Below, piece after piece: positions 5,655 through 6,709 of a stretch of DNA of 6,709 nucleotides. Both the position numbers and the translations under genes were made by a program. The stretch comes from an uncultured Oscillospiraceae bacterium (GTDB taxonomy: Bacteria > Bacillota > Clostridia > Oscillospirales > Ruminococcaceae). Location: NCBI GenBank assembly GCA_958427155.1, contig CAUABB010000079.1, forward strand, positions 1-6,709, in the 5' to 3' direction. Under the pieces are notes generated by a model that was not told the DNA's origin, made no database searches, and saw only the letters and a list, made by a program, of their open reading frames with translations. Position 1 is the stretch's first letter; the number at the start of each line of letters is the position of its first letter.

Positions 5655-6709
5655 ATGAACAGTGATGCAGTGACCAAAGGAGTTAAAAGCGCGACCCATC
5701 GTGCTTTATTTAACGCTTTGGGATATACAAAAGAAGAAATGGAACGCCCGCTTGTAGGGATTGTGAGTTCTTACAACGAGATCGTTCCGGGACATATGAA
5801 TATTGATAAAATTGTTGAGGCCGTGCGGCTTGGCGTTGCAATGGCCGGCGGAACACCGATTGTTTTTCCTGCGATTGCCGTCTGCGACGGAATCGCAATG
5901 GGCCACCAGGGAATGAAATACTCCCTGGTTACCCGTGACCTGATTGCCGATTCCACGGAAGCGATGGCGATGGCCCATGCATTTGACGCGCTTGTCATGG
6001 TGCCGAATTGCGACAAAAACGTCCCCGGTCTTTTAATGGCAGCTGCCAGGCTCAATATTCCAACCATCTTCGTCAGCGGCGGCCCCATGCTTGCCGGACG
6101 GGTAGACGGATGCAAAACCAGTTTTTCCAGCATTTCGGAGGCGGTAGGCGCATACAACGGCGGAAAAATTACCAAAGAAAAGCTGGATGAATACGAGGAG
6201 AAAACCTGCCCTACATGCGGTTCCTGCTCAGGAATGTATACCGCGAACAGCATGAACTGCCTGACTGAAGTCCTTGGTATGGGACTGCCCGGCAATGGAA
6301 CCATTCCAGCGGTTTACTCCGCTCGCTTGCGGCTTGCCAAACACGCTGGAATGCAGGTGATGGAGCTTCTGAAAAAGAACATTCGTCCGCGGGATATCAT
6401 GACAGCAGAGGCTTTTCAAAACGCTTTGACGATGGATATGGCATTGGGATGCTCTACTAACAGCATGCTCCATCTTCCCGCGATCGCGCATGAAGCGGGA
6501 ATTGAGCTAAATGTTGACATGGCGAACGCCATCAGCGAAAAAACGCCGAATCTTTGTCACCTTGCACCCGCTGGACGGCATTATGTGGAAGATTTAAATG
6601 AAGCGGGTGGTATCCCAGCTGTTATGAAAGAAATTGACAAGCTAGGGCTCTTAAACACCGACTTAATTACCTGTACAGGCAAAACGATTGCCGAAAACAT
6701 TGCGGACGC
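5655..6709 (+). CDS. ilvD: Dihydroxy-acid dehydratase IlvD, N-terminal part (cut by window edge)
   Basis: IlvD dehydrates 2,3-dihydroxy-isovalerate and 2,3-dihydroxy-3-methylvalerate to the keto acids that become valine, leucine and isoleucine. It uses an Fe-S cluster and Mg2+ in the cytoplasm. The visible 351 residues include SYNEIVPGHMN (39-49), CDGIAMGHQGMKYSL (77-91), PNCDKNVPG (117-125) with cluster ligand C119 and the Mg-binding D120/K121, FVSGGPM (139-145), and CPTCGSCSGMYTANSMNCLTE (starting at 185) with the second cluster region. VPGH without a Cys at the first-ligand position resembles the E. coli-type enzyme rather than the plant/mycobacterial [2Fe-2S] type with CNxH. The family is about 550-615 residues, so over a third lies beyond the edge. 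The related sugar-acid dehydratase Edd is less likely given the E. coli IlvD-like motifs. Confidence 0.95.
   Translation, partial: MNSDAVTKGVKSATHRALFNALGYTKEEMERPLVGIVSSYNEIVPGHMNIDKIVEAVRLGVAMAGGTPIVFPAIAVCDGIAMGHQGMKYSLVTRDLIADSTEAMAMAHAFDALVMVPNCDKNVPGLLMAAARLNIPTIFVSGGPMLAGRVDGCKTSFSSISEAVGAYNGGKITKEKLDEYEEKTCPTCGSCSGMYTANSMNCLTEVLGMGLPGNGTIPAVYSARLRLAKHAGMQVMELLKKNIRPRDIMTAEAFQNALTMDMALGCSTNSMLHLPAIAHEAGIELNVDMANAISEKTPNLCHLAPAGRHYVEDLNEAGGIPAVMKEIDKLGLLNTDLITCTGKTIAENIAD

Noticed and set aside
5771..6304. Long minus-strand open frame (177 codons) opposite ilvD
   Set aside because: It lies antisense to well-conserved IlvD sequence, resembles no protein I recognise, and open antisense frames are common opposite biased codon use.

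Overview
The window looks like ordinary chromosomal housekeeping DNA from a low- to mid-GC Gram-positive anaerobe, most likely a clostridial (Bacillota, Oscillospiraceae/Ruminococcaceae-like) bacterium. The reasons are strong AAGGAG ribosome binding sites, a Bst/Bacillus-like DNA polymerase I whose proofreading motif has decayed, a YwlE-type arginine phosphatase P-loop, and clostridial-looking DusB and IlvD sequences. The taxon is inferred from protein character; no database search was possible. I see no mobile element, CRISPR array, tRNA or rRNA, and no clearly new biological system.

Left arm, minus strand, read from about 3843 down to 1: polA (DNA polymerase I), a low-molecular-weight phosphatase with arginine-phosphatase signature, rimI (GNAT acetyltransferase) and tsaD (tRNA t6A synthesis, cut by the left edge). 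The genes are separated by 26 bp, then overlap by 16 bp and 8 bp, so they are almost certainly one transcript with translational coupling at the distal end. Functionally it is a mixed repair, protein-modification and tRNA-modification operon; rimI next to tsaD is a common bacterial pairing.

Centre: a divergent intergenic region of about 160 bp (3844-4002) holds a good sigma-A-type promoter for the rightward genes (TTGACG, 17 bp, TACAAT) and only weak candidates for polA. A perfect 7-bp inverted repeat abuts the TTG start codon of dusB.

Right arm, plus strand: dusB (tRNA dihydrouridine synthase) overlaps by ATGA with a GNAT acetyltransferase of unknown substrate. After a 219-bp gap comes ilvD (dihydroxy-acid dehydratase, branched-chain amino acid synthesis), which runs off the right edge. 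ilvD has its own near-consensus promoter (TTGACA, 17 bp, TACAAT). Its -35 box lies within one arm of a second perfect 7-bp inverted repeat, a plausible operator. The most useful leads are these two inverted repeats at promoter or start sites and the arginine phosphatase's position in the polA-rimI-tsaD operon.
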